Positions 38,346 to 46,873 of a stretch of 64,000 nucleotides of DNA are shown piece after piece. The stretch is from Bacteroidota bacterium (lineage in GTDB: Bacteria > Bacteroidota > Ignavibacteria > Ignavibacteriales > Melioribacteraceae). Positions within the stretch are counted from its first letter, which is position 1, and each line of letters opens with the position of its first letter. Under the pieces are notes generated by a model. The model saw only the letters and a program-made list of their open reading frames with translations, searched no databases and was not told the origin of the DNA. The position numbers and the translations under genes were made by a program. The stretch spans positions 62,001 through 126,000 of the forward strand of contig JAEWUC010000008.1 of NCBI GenBank assembly GCA_023397505.1, written 5' to 3'.

Positions 38346-38373
38346 GCAGAGACGCTGTACACTGCGTCTCTGC
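38346..38373. repeat. Perfect 10-bp stem-loop between gyrA and the M1 gene (REP-like)
   Basis: GCAGAGACGC (38346-38355) and GCGTCTCTGC (38364-38373) are perfect inverted repeats around TGTACACT. It lies 15 bp beyond the gyrA stop. No T tract follows on the minus strand, so it is not a standard terminator. AGAGACGC-type palindromes are known as small dispersed intergenic repeats in several bacteria; no second copy was noticed in this window. Confidence 0.7.
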
Positions 38374-38388
38374 ATTACAATTTAATTA

Positions 38389-40833
38389 CTATTCTACTCC
38401 CGGTTCGTCTTCTTCGGGAACAACGCGCGCAATATCTGCAATGTCGTCGCCTTCGTTTAATCGAATTAAGCGAACGCCCTGCGTGTTTCTTCCCATTACA
38501 CGAAGTTCGCTCACGGATTGACGTATAACCATTCCGCCGGTCGTTATAATAACAAGCTCGTCGCTGTCGTTAACTTCTTTCATTGCTATTAATTTTCCGT
38601 TTCTGTCGGAAGTCTTAACGGTAATAACTCCTTTGCCGCCGCGCTTAGTTAATCTGTAATCTTCTATTTCGGAACGTTTGCCGAATCCTTTTTCGGTTAC
38701 AACCATTAACGTCGTAGCATTCTTTATTACAATCATTCCAATTACAACATCGTTCTTGCCGAGTTTAATTCCTCGAACGCCTGTTGCCGTACGTCCCATA
38801 TCGCGAACATCTTTTTCATTGAATCGAATAGCCATGCCGTTCTTTGTGCCGATAATAATATCATTCTTGCCTTCGCTAAGTTTTGCTTCTATCAATCTGT
38901 CGCCCGCCGCAAGATTAATTGCGTTAATTCCTCCGCGGCGAATATTTGAATATGCGGAGAGAACTGTTTTTTTGACCGTTCCTTTTTCGGTTGCCATAAC
39001 TATATATTTATCGTCGGTAAATTCCTTTACCGAAACAAATGCTGTTATGTTTTCTTCTTTGTCTTTTTCAATAAGATTTAAAATCGATCTTCCCTTGGTA
39101 GCTCTTCCACCCTCAGGAATTTCGTGAACCTTTAACCAATAACATTTTCCACGGTCGGTAAAGAACATTATGTAATGATGTGTTGAAGCCACAAACATAT
39201 GTTCAATAAAATCTTCCTCCCGCGTTCCGGCGCCGGTAACGCCTTTGCCTCCGCGCCCTTGTCTTCTGTATCCGCTAACCGGGAAACGCTTAATAAATCC
39301 TGCATGGGAAATTGTAACTACAACGTCTTCTTCGGCTATAATATCTTCAAGTGAAAATTCTTTGAAATCGTGAACTATTTCGGTTCTGCGTTCGTCGCCG
39401 TATTTTTCTTTTAATGCAAGAAGTTCTTCTTTTATTATTTGCTTTCTCAATTTTTCGTTTGCAAGAATTGCTTTTAATTTCTGAATTAATTTAATAACCT
39501 CTTTGTATTCGTCTTCAATCTTTTTACGTTCAAGTCCGGTAAGGCGCTGCAGTCTCATATCAAGAATTGCTTTTGCCTGGATTTCGGAAAGCTTGAACTT
39601 CCTCATCAAGTTAGCTTTTGCGGTTTCAACGTCTTTTGATTTTTTAATTGTCGCTATAACTTCATCAATGTTATCGAGAGCAATTATATATCCTTCCAAA
39701 ATGTGGGCGCGTCTTTCCGCGGCATCAAGATCATATTTAGTACGGCGGATTAAAACATCCATTCTATGATCGAGAAAATGATCCATCATTTCTCTTAAAG
39801 TCAAAACTTTAGGAATGCCGTTAACAAGTGCAAGCATAATTACGCCGAACGTAACTTGCATCTGGGTGTGTTTGAAAAGCTGGTTTAACGTTACTGCCGG
39901 CTGCCCGTCGCGTTTCATTTCAATTACAATGCGCATTCCGTCGCGGTCGGATTCATCGCGGAGATTTGAAATGCCTTCAACTTTTTGTTCTCTAACGAGC
40001 GAAGCAATTTTTTCAATAAGAGTTGTTTTGTTAACCTGGTAAGGAATTTCTGTTATAATAATATTTTCGCGGTCGTTTTTTAATACTTCAACATTTGCTT
40101 TGGCACGAAGCACTATTCTACCGCGTCCTGTTAAAAGCGCATCTTTAACGCCTTCGTAACCGTAAATAATTCCGCCGGTCGGAAAATCCGGGGCTTTGAC
40201 AATTTTAATTAAATCTTCCGGCTTAAGTTTTGGATTATCTATAACTGCAATCAAACCGTCCACTATTTCACTTAAGTTATGCGGGGGAATATTTGTAGCC
40301 ATACCAACCGCAATGCCACTTGAGCCATTAATCAAAAGATTAGGCAAATAAGCAGGCATAACTAACGGTTCTTGTAAAGAATCATCAAAGTTTGGCGTGA
40401 AGTCAACGGTGTTTTTGTCAAGATCGCGAAGCATTTCCTCTGCAATTCTCGCGAGACGTGCTTCCGTATAACGCATCGCCGCAGCGCCGTCGCCGTCAAC
40501 CGATCCAAAGTTTCCCTGCCCTTGAACAAGAGGATAACGCAAAGAAAAATCCTGCGCCATACGAACCATCGTATCGTAAACTGCGGTGTCGCCGTGCGGG
40601 TGATATTTACCAAGAACTTCACCGACGATACGGGCTGATTTTTTATAAGTTTTATTGTGAGCAAGTCCAAGTTCGTGCATGCCGAACAATACTCGGCGGT
40701 GAGCAGGTTTTAATCCATCTCTTACGTCAGGCAATGCGCGTGCAACTATAACGCTCATCGCGTAATCGATATAGGATGATTTCATTTCTTCTTCAAGCGA
40801 TACGGGTACTACTTTCTCAAAAATTGTTGTCAT
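38389..40833 (-). CDS. gyrA: DNA gyrase subunit A
   Basis: GyrA cuts and rejoins DNA in the gyrase A2B2 tetramer. The 814-residue length is normal. The catalytic tyrosine is Tyr122 (AAMRYTEARLARIAEEML). The quinolone-resistance-determining region reads HPHGDTAVYDTMVRMAQDFS, with Thr83 and Asp87 in E. coli numbering. The C-terminal beta-pinwheel contains the GyrA box in RRQGRGGKGVTGAGT (QGRGGKG) and repeated RGIKLG/GVRLIRLN strands. It ends in an acidic tail (DEPGVE). The gene is in the origin-proximal cluster but separated from gyrB by the MgtE-like gene. Confidence 0.98.
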   Translation of the reverse strand: MTTIFEKVVPVSLEEEMKSSYIDYAMSVIVARALPDVRDGLKPAHRRVLFGMHELGLAHNKTYKKSARIVGEVLGKYHPHGDTAVYDTMVRMAQDFSLRYPLVQGQGNFGSVDGDGAAAMRYTEARLARIAEEMLRDLDKNTVDFTPNFDDSLQEPLVMPAYLPNLLINGSSGIAVGMATNIPPHNLSEIVDGLIAVIDNPKLKPEDLIKIVKAPDFPTGGIIYGYEGVKDALLTGRGRIVLRAKANVEVLKNDRENIIITEIPYQVNKTTLIEKIASLVREQKVEGISNLRDESDRDGMRIVIEMKRDGQPAVTLNQLFKHTQMQVTFGVIMLALVNGIPKVLTLREMMDHFLDHRMDVLIRRTKYDLDAAERRAHILEGYIIALDNIDEVIATIKKSKDVETAKANLMRKFKLSEIQAKAILDMRLQRLTGLERKKIEDEYKEVIKLIQKLKAILANEKLRKQIIKEELLALKEKYGDERRTEIVHDFKEFSLEDIIAEEDVVVTISHAGFIKRFPVSGYRRQGRGGKGVTGAGTREEDFIEHMFVASTHHYIMFFTDRGKCYWLKVHEIPEGGRATKGRSILNLIEKDKEENITAFVSVKEFTDDKYIVMATEKGTVKKTVLSAYSNIRRGGINAINLAAGDRLIEAKLSEGKNDIIIGTKNGMAIRFNEKDVRDMGRTATGVRGIKLGKNDVVIGMIVIKNATTLMVVTEKGFGKRSEIEDYRLTKRGGKGVITVKTSDRNGKLIAMKEVNDSDELVIITTGGMVIRQSVSELRVMGRNTQGVRLIRLNEGDDIADIARVVPEEDEPGVE

Positions 40834-40889
40834 GAATTTCTATTTTGTTTTTAGTTTTTAATTATGTTTTCTTGCTCTTGCTCATATTC

Positions 40890-40927
40890 TTAATCTTGAT
40901 CTTATAATTAAGGATTATGATCAAGAA
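40890..40927. repeat. Inverted repeat CTTGATC...GATCAAG downstream of the MgtE-like gene
   Basis: CTTGATC (40895-40901) and GATCAAG (40919-40925) form an imperfect hairpin that extends through TTATAAT/ATTAT. The word ATCAAGAA (40920-40927) recurs at 42002-42009 on the other side of the MgtE-like gene. Confidence 0.45.
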
Positions 40928-40933
40928 CAAGAT

Positions 40934-41929
40934 TTATAAAAGTACTGTTGCCATTCCCAAATAAAAAATTATAGTGCTTATATCCGCCAAAGCCAAAGTT
41001 ATTGGTCCCGCTGCAATTTTAGGATCAAGTTTTGTTTTATGCAAAATGGACGGAACACTCAAACCCCAAAACGCCGCTATCATCTCAACAAGAACGATAC
41101 TTAAACCGACTGTAACGCCTGCAATAACTGCCCCTTTCCAAATTATAATTACTAGGGCAACTATTGCGCCGCAGCTTAAGCCAAGCATAACGGCAGTTTG
41201 TGATTCTTTAAATAAATTTTTTGAATACCACTTTAAATTAGGCTGTGCCGTGTGCAGCGCTTGAACGGTCAGCGTCATCGATTGAATACTTACGCTTTCG
41301 CCGAGGCCGAGCACCAATGTTAAAAAGAACGCTATCACCAAGCTTTCCGCGAGAGTTGCTTCGAACATTCCGGCGAGTATCGCGCAGATTGTTCCGCTTG
41401 TAACCGTCGCCAAAAGCCACGGCAGTCTAATTTTCCATGCTTTTACCGGCGATGCGTTTTTGATTTCGTTGATATTAAAACCAATCGTTTCAAAAACATC
41501 GTCGAACTTTTGCCTATCGTCTATATCTGCATCTATACTTAAAAGTTCATCGGTAAAAAGATTTACATCAACTATGCCGAGTAGTTTCTTTGCGTCATCA
41601 ACAACCGGAAAAGCCAAAAATTTATAAGTAACAAAGAACTCGCATGCATCGTAAACCGTTGAACTGCTCGGCAACGCCGCAACCCGGTTGACCATTATTT
41701 CTTCGATTTTGTTTTCGGGCTGCGCAGTTAATATTCTACGCGTTGGTAAAACCCCGACTAATTTTTCCTCATCGTCAACAACATAAAAATATACTATTCT
41801 TTCACCGACGCCTTCATTTCGTATTTTATTTAAAGCTTCTTCAACTGTAAGATTTTTATTTAACGCCGAAAAATCCTTTCTTATATAATCAGTTACTGGC
41901 TGTAGATATGTTGTGTTCTTTCCATCCAT
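40934..41929 (-). CDS. MgtE-like divalent cation transporter without the N-domain
   Basis: The 331-residue protein begins with two CBS domains (about 15-75 and 80-135; VVDDEEKLVGVLPTRRIL and VVDDAKKLLGIVDVNLFTDE). A linker and five membrane helices (about 170-331) follow and match the MgtE pore domain. The last helix has DPKIAAGPITLALADISTIIF, with an Asp where MgtE has its Mg2+-selective Asp. The superhelical N-domain that gates full-length MgtE (about 450 residues) is absent. The pore motif is GLGESVSIQS in place of the usual N-x-G-x-Q-S. The CBS pair may still sense Mg2+ or a nucleotide. It lies between gyrB and gyrA, an unusual place. Confidence 0.82.
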   Translation of the reverse strand: MDGKNTTYLQPVTDYIRKDFSALNKNLTVEEALNKIRNEGVGERIVYFYVVDDEEKLVGVLPTRRILTAQPENKIEEIMVNRVAALPSSSTVYDACEFFVTYKFLAFPVVDDAKKLLGIVDVNLFTDELLSIDADIDDRQKFDDVFETIGFNINEIKNASPVKAWKIRLPWLLATVTSGTICAILAGMFEATLAESLVIAFFLTLVLGLGESVSIQSMTLTVQALHTAQPNLKWYSKNLFKESQTAVMLGLSCGAIVALVIIIWKGAVIAGVTVGLSIVLVEMIAAFWGLSVPSILHKTKLDPKIAAGPITLALADISTIIFYLGMATVLL

Positions 41930-41958
41930 TCAAACTCTTTCTCTTTCCCACGATTTTA

Positions 41959-42010
41959 ATTCTTGATCACTATAAAAATTTAGAGTAAGTAAAAGAGCAT
42001 AATCAAGAAT
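41959..42010. repeat. 9-bp inverted repeat ATTCTTGAT...ATCAAGAAT upstream of the MgtE-like gene
   Basis: ATTCTTGAT (41959-41967) and ATCAAGAAT (42002-42010) are perfect inverted copies 34 bp apart, between gyrB and the MgtE-like gene. The same core ATCAAGAA is present in the gap on the gyrA side. Confidence 0.45.
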
Positions 42011-42018
42011 GTTAACTT

Positions 42019-44019
42019 TTATACATCAAGATTCGCATACTTAGCATGTTTTTCTATAAACGCACGTCGCGGCTCAACAGCATCGCCCATTAATGTTTCA
42101 AAAATTTTATCTGCTGCCGCCGCACTTTCTAAATTTACCTGAAGAACCGTTCTTGTTTCAGGATTCATTGTTGTTTGCCACAACTGTTCTGGATTCATTT
42201 CGCCCAAACCTTTATAGCGCGAGATTACAATTCCTTTTTTGGTTGTTGTTCCTTCAGACTCTTCTTCGGAAGCGCCGGCTTCTTCTTCGTTTTTAATTAT
42301 GGTTTCACCTTTAAATCTTTTTAAGATTTTATCTCGTTCCTCGTCATCGAAAGCATAGAATTCTTCTTTTCCTTTTTTGATTCTATACAACGGCGGTTGT
42401 GCAATATAAACCCTGCCGGATGTAATTAATTCTTTCATGTGGCGATATAAAAAGGTAAGAAGCAGCGTGCGGATATGACTTCCATCAACATCGGCATCGG
42501 TCATTAAAATAATTTTTCCATAGCGGGATTTTTCAGCATTAAAGTCTTCGCCTATTCCGGCTCCAAATGCTGAGATCATAGTCATGATTTCATTGTTTTC
42601 CAAAATGTTATTCATCTTTGCTTTTTCAACATTCAGGATTTTACCTCTTAAAGGCAGTATTGCCTGAAATCTTCTATCGCGTCCTTGTTTAGCAGAGCCG
42701 CCCGCCGAATTTCCTTCTACAATATAAATTTCGCAATGCTCAGGATCGTTGATTGAGCAATCGGCAAGTTTGCCGGGCAAGTGAAGTGTATCGAGAGCGT
42801 TTTTTCTACGAACGAGTTCGCGCGCTTTTCTAGCGGCTTCGCGCGCTTCTGCTGCCCGCATACATTTTTCAATTACTTTTTTTGCAACCGTAGGATTTTC
42901 TTCCAGATACTCTGAAAGTTTTTCACCGACAATTGTTTCCACAATAGATTTTACTTCTCCGTTGCCGAGTTTTGTTTTTGTTTGTCCTTCAAACTGGGGT
43001 TCCATAACTTTAACAGAAACTACTGCTGTTAAGCCTTCCTTAAAATCATCGCCGCTTAACGTTATTTTATTATTTTCTTTTATAAGTCCATTTTTGTATG
43101 CGTAATTATTAAACGTTCTTGTAAGAGCAGTTCTAAAACCTACGAGATGCGTGCCGCCTTCAATCGTGTTAATGTTATTAACATATGTATGAACGTTTTC
43201 TGAATATGAATCGCTGTATTCAAAAGAAATTTCAACAGGGGTTCCTTCTTTCTCTCCTTCGATGTAAACAGGTTTATGAAGAGGTGTGCGGTTTTCATCG
43301 AGGTATTTTACAAAATCCATTAAGCCGCCTTTAAATCTGTAAGTTTCTTCCTGCTTTTCGGCTTCATCTTTCAGAATCATTGTAACATCTTTATTAAGAT
43401 ATGCGAGCTCCCGCATTCTTTCGGCAACAGTATCAAAGTGAAATTTTGTTGTTTTAAAAATTTCCTTATCAGGCATGAATGTAACTTTTGTTCCTGTGTT
43501 TTCGCTTTTATAAGTACCAATTTGTTTTACGGCTGATTTCGGTATTCCCCGCTTGTATTCCTGAACATATATTTTACCATCACGTTTAACTTCAACCCTA
43601 CACCATTCCGAAAGTGCATTAACAACAGAAACGCCAACGCCATGCAAGCCGCCTGAAACTTTATAAGAATTTTTATCAAACTTTCCGCCGGCGTGAAGAA
43701 CCGTCATAACAACTTCGAGAGCGGATTTTTTTTCAACCGGGTGCATATCAACAGGAATACCGCGGCCTCTATCTTCAACTGTTACGCTTTGATCTTCGTG
43801 GATGGTGACTATCACGCGGTCGTTATACCCGCCGAGCGCTTCATCAATCGAGTTGTCAACTACTTCATTTATTAAGTGATGAAGTCCGCGCGACCCAACA
43901 TCACCGATATACATTGCCGGGCGTTTTCGAACCGCTTCCAATCCTTTTAATACGTTTATACTGCTCGCATCATATTTGTTTTGCGAGGAACCACTACCAT
44001 TTTCTTTCTCTTTGGCCAT
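42019..44019 (-). CDS. gyrB: DNA gyrase subunit B
   Basis: GyrB is the ATPase subunit of gyrase. The 666 residues show the GHKL ATPase motifs (EVVDNSIDEALGGYND, VEDRGRGIPVDMHP, GGLHGVGVSVVNALSEW), the transducer domain and the TOPRIM domain (EGNSAGGSAKQGRDRRF, LRGKILNVEKA, LMTDADVDGSHIRTL). The tail ends with VEPRRAFIEKHAKYANLDV. An acidic low-complexity insert (NEEEAGASEEESEGTTTKKG) precedes the conserved ISRYKGLGEMNPEQLW, which is unusual but in frame. The long insert of proteobacterial GyrB is absent. It is 20 bp downstream of the DUF721 gene in the origin cluster. Confidence 0.98.
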   Translation of the reverse strand: MAKEKENGSGSSQNKYDASSINVLKGLEAVRKRPAMYIGDVGSRGLHHLINEVVDNSIDEALGGYNDRVIVTIHEDQSVTVEDRGRGIPVDMHPVEKKSALEVVMTVLHAGGKFDKNSYKVSGGLHGVGVSVVNALSEWCRVEVKRDGKIYVQEYKRGIPKSAVKQIGTYKSENTGTKVTFMPDKEIFKTTKFHFDTVAERMRELAYLNKDVTMILKDEAEKQEETYRFKGGLMDFVKYLDENRTPLHKPVYIEGEKEGTPVEISFEYSDSYSENVHTYVNNINTIEGGTHLVGFRTALTRTFNNYAYKNGLIKENNKITLSGDDFKEGLTAVVSVKVMEPQFEGQTKTKLGNGEVKSIVETIVGEKLSEYLEENPTVAKKVIEKCMRAAEAREAARKARELVRRKNALDTLHLPGKLADCSINDPEHCEIYIVEGNSAGGSAKQGRDRRFQAILPLRGKILNVEKAKMNNILENNEIMTMISAFGAGIGEDFNAEKSRYGKIILMTDADVDGSHIRTLLLTFLYRHMKELITSGRVYIAQPPLYRIKKGKEEFYAFDDEERDKILKRFKGETIIKNEEEAGASEEESEGTTTKKGIVISRYKGLGEMNPEQLWQTTMNPETRTVLQVNLESAAAADKIFETLMGDAVEPRRAFIEKHAKYANLDV

Positions 44020-44039
44020 ATCTTCTCTGTATTAATTTT

Positions 44040-44345
44040 CTACAAAAATCTTATTGATTTAATTACTTCTTCACCGAAAAACCTATTTACTTTTTCTATG
44101 AGTAAATTTTTTCTAAGATTTAATTCGCTTTTCCAAACCGAGTTTTCAACTTTTAAAAACAAAACTTTCTTCTCTACTTTTACCGCATCGGCTATTTGTT
44201 TTAGTTCCGGAAATATTTTTTCGAATCCTTCAACAACATCCAGATTCTTTATTGTTTCTCTTAAACCTGAAAAATCTTTTTCGTTGCTTATGATTTCCGA
44301 AACACTTTTAAAACTACTAAGCAAATGCCGTTTTGCCATTTTCAA
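44040..44345 (-). CDS. DUF721 (DciA-like) protein
   Basis: The 101-residue protein lies between recF and gyrB, where DUF721/DciA genes often occur in FCB bacteria. The pattern fits: an N-terminal helical part, then KVLFLKVENSVWKSELNLRK, matching the KH-like core with a conserved 'W-x-x-E-L', and NRFFGEEVIKSIRF at the end. DciA loads the DnaB helicase in bacteria without DnaC, so a replication role is plausible. It overlaps recF by 29 bp, so translation is probably coupled. Start may be Met1 or Met3. Confidence 0.8.
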   Translation of the reverse strand: MKMAKRHLLSSFKSVSEIISNEKDFSGLRETIKNLDVVEGFEKIFPELKQIADAVKVEKKVLFLKVENSVWKSELNLRKNLLIEKVNRFFGEEVIKSIRFL

Positions 44346-45429
44346 CTCTTATTAAAGAATTGCTGCCGGAGGTAATAAAACCATCGGTTCTCGTAAGGTC
44401 GGTCATTGTTATAAAAGCCTGCCCGACTTCCGCGAGATATTCGCTGATTTTTTCCGCCCTGTATTTATCAAGTTCTCCGAAAACATCGTCCATTAAAAAA
44501 ACAGGAGTTCTTCCCAATCGTTCTTTCATATAAAAAAATTGCCCGAAACGTAAAGCAATTTGAAATGTTTTATGTTGTCCCTGCGAACCGAATTTTCTTA
44601 ATTCCATTCCATTAATAAAGAAAATGAAATCGTCTCTATGCGGACCAATTAAATTAACTCCCCTTCTTAGCTCGTCTTCCTTAACATCATTAACTGCTTT
44701 ACGAAAATCCTCTTCTATATTTTCAAATCCACAATCTTTAACTGTTTCATAAATAATTAGCGGATCCTCAATAGATTCTATTATATGATTATATGCGTTT
44801 TTATGAAAGACTGAAAACTCATCTACGAATTTAACTCTATGTTTTACTAATTCGGTACCTGTATTTATCATTGATTCCGTCCACGCATCAAGCTGCTCAA
44901 TCAAACCAAAATTTCTTGTTTCTTTAATCTGCGAAAGTAAAGAAGCTCTTTGTCTGAGGGTTTTATTATAATCAAGCAAAATTTCCAGATATGTATGATT
45001 TGCTTGTGAAATTACGGAATCTACGAATCTTCTTCTTTCCGACGGCGATCCCATTGTTATAGAATGATCTGATTGGATCAACGATACTATCGGAAATCTT
45101 CCTATCATCTCTGAATAATTACCAACTTGTTTTGAATCAAGAAAAACATTTTTTTTATTTTTTAACGAATCATAAAATATTCTTGTTTGGTTGTTGGTTA
45201 AATCCGTAAAACTACCTCGTATGTCAAAAAAGTTTTCACCAAACGTAACAGCTTCGCTATCGGCTGAAAAGTTTAAGTTTTTTGTTGTGCTTAAATAATA
45301 AATTGCCTCTAGAATTGAAGTCTTTCCTTGTCCGTTTCCGCCTACTATCAGATTAAGTTTATCGGAAAATTCCAGCGATGTGCTTCTATGAAGTCTGAAG
45401 TTTTGCAATTCGATTTGTTTAAGAACCAT
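44317..45429 (-). CDS. recF: DNA replication and repair protein RecF
   Basis: RecF is an SMC-like ATPase that helps load RecA at gaps. The 370 residues include Walker A (LIVGGNGQGKTSILEAIYYL), the signature LRKFGSQGQHKTFQIALRFG and Walker B (PVFLMDDVFGELDKYRAEKI). The length is typical. It starts 1 bp after the dnaN stop and overlaps the DUF721 gene, so dnaN-recF-DUF721-gyrB is one compact unit. Confidence 0.97.
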   Translation of the reverse strand: MVLKQIELQNFRLHRSTSLEFSDKLNLIVGGNGQGKTSILEAIYYLSTTKNLNFSADSEAVTFGENFFDIRGSFTDLTNNQTRIFYDSLKNKKNVFLDSKQVGNYSEMIGRFPIVSLIQSDHSITMGSPSERRRFVDSVISQANHTYLEILLDYNKTLRQRASLLSQIKETRNFGLIEQLDAWTESMINTGTELVKHRVKFVDEFSVFHKNAYNHIIESIEDPLIIYETVKDCGFENIEEDFRKAVNDVKEDELRRGVNLIGPHRDDFIFFINGMELRKFGSQGQHKTFQIALRFGQFFYMKERLGRTPVFLMDDVFGELDKYRAEKISEYLAEVGQAFITMTDLTRTDGFITSGSNSLIRVENGKTAFA

Positions 45430-45430
45430 T

Positions 45431-46561
45431 TTAAGCGTTCAGTCGCACCGGCATCAACAACATCATTAAATCCAGATTTTCCTTTTTTTGCACCGGTTCA
45501 ATTATCACCGCTTTTGTTGGTGAATGTAATTTTAAAATTATCTCTTCGTTATCGCTTATATGATTTAATACATCGTTTACATATGCTGAATTAAAACCGA
45601 TATCTAACGAATCTCCTTTATACTCGCATACAACTTTTTCTTCGCCGGAAGCTCCCAAATCAAGATCCTCCGCTGAGATTTCGAGTGAGTCTTTGTTAAT
45701 TGAAAATTTTACTCTTCTTGTTGTTGATGTTGAAAACAACATCATTCTTTTTATCGAATCGTGAAGTTCTTTTGTATTAACTTTAAGAAGGAATTCGTTC
45801 TCCATGGGTATTACACTCATGTAATCCGGATATTTTTGCGAAATTAATCTTGTTATAAGTTCTATGTCGTTTAACTTAAACGAAACATATGATTTTGTTA
45901 AATGAATTTTTACATCCTTTTCGTCCAGAATTTTTGAAAGCACCGACACTGCTCGTTCGGGAACAACGTACTGTTGAGTAAAATTAGGTTTTACATTTTT
46001 ATTTAACATGTTAACAAGTCTATGTCCATCTGTAGTAACTAGTCTTAAGCCGTCGTCTGTAAATTCAAAAAGAGTACCCATCATAGCCGGCCGCATTTCT
46101 TCTTTGCTCATTGCAAACGCACCTTTATCAAAAGCCGAACGCAATTCGGTTCCATTCAAAATTACTTCATTAATTTCCTTCGCGTTTTTATCGGCGTCTA
46201 CGGTTGGTATTTCGGGATATTCTTCTGCGTCTAGATAACTGATTGAGTATTTTCCATTATCGGTAACTAAATTTATTTTTTTGTTGGCGGTAAGTTTGAA
46301 ATGAATTGTTGTTTCTTTTAATGAACGAACTATATCGTTTAATAATCTTGCTGGAACAACCATTTTCAAATTTTCGTCAGCCACAATATTCAGGGAAGAT
46401 TTTAAAGATATTTCAAGATCGGTTGCATAAACTGTTAAAAGTCCGTCTTTTACTTCGAATAAAAAATTCTCAAGTATAGGCATCGGTGTTCTGTTTGGTA
46501 CGGCAGGAATGATTTTTCCAAGTAATTTTTCGAGCTCTTTGCTGTTTACTTTGAATTCCAT
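45431..46561 (-). CDS. dnaN: DNA polymerase III beta sliding clamp
   Basis: DnaN is the ring-shaped processivity clamp. The protein begins MEFKVNSKELEKLLGKI at 46561, with a GGAGAAG ribosome binding site just before it; a reading 11 codons longer exists but lacks that support. The 376 residues comprise three clamp domains. Recognisable segments are NRTPMPILENFLFEVKDG, ATDLEISLKS, LVTTDGHRLV and the C-terminal MMLLMPVRLNA. It is followed at once by recF. Confidence 0.97.
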   Translation of the reverse strand: MEFKVNSKELEKLLGKIIPAVPNRTPMPILENFLFEVKDGLLTVYATDLEISLKSSLNIVADENLKMVVPARLLNDIVRSLKETTIHFKLTANKKINLVTDNGKYSISYLDAEEYPEIPTVDADKNAKEINEVILNGTELRSAFDKGAFAMSKEEMRPAMMGTLFEFTDDGLRLVTTDGHRLVNMLNKNVKPNFTQQYVVPERAVSVLSKILDEKDVKIHLTKSYVSFKLNDIELITRLISQKYPDYMSVIPMENEFLLKVNTKELHDSIKRMMLFSTSTTRRVKFSINKDSLEISAEDLDLGASGEEKVVCEYKGDSLDIGFNSAYVNDVLNHISDNEEIILKLHSPTKAVIIEPVQKKENLDLMMLLMPVRLNA

Positions 46562-46873
46562 AATTCTTCTCCAAATTGAGTCAAAAAATATCAAAAATCG
46601 GATAGATTTTCAATTTTTGATTTTTTACAAAAACATATCAACACGCTTATAAATATATCTTTATATAAGTATATAAATTAACTATAACAATAATAGTGTT
46701 AATATGTTGATAACTGATAAAAAAATAAAATTAATGCCGCAAACAGTACTTTTTCAAAACAGTAAAACAAAAGAAAATGTTGATAACTTTAATATACCAA
46801 CAACTATGTTGGTAACAATAAATTATTAACAAAAGAACAACACGTTATTAACAGATTATTAACGCACTAAAAA
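46562..46873. other. dnaA-dnaN intergenic region, possible second part of oriC
   Basis: This 312 bp non-coding stretch is very AT-rich. DnaA-box-like words are TGTTGATAA at 46705-46713 and 46778-46786 (minus orientation) and TTATTAACA at 46823-46831 and 46845-46853. Each differs from TTATNCACA by one base. A stretch of A and T at 46645-46695 could serve as an unwinding element. It probably also holds the dnaN promoter. Confidence 0.55.

Noticed and set aside
38678..39127. 149-codon hydrophobic plus-strand ORF
   Set aside because: It lies wholly antisense to gyrA; the hydrophobic look is an effect of the complementary codons.
43981..44355. 124-codon plus-strand ORF
   Set aside because: Antisense to the gyrB start, DUF721 gene and recF end; Phe/Ser-rich shadow sequence.
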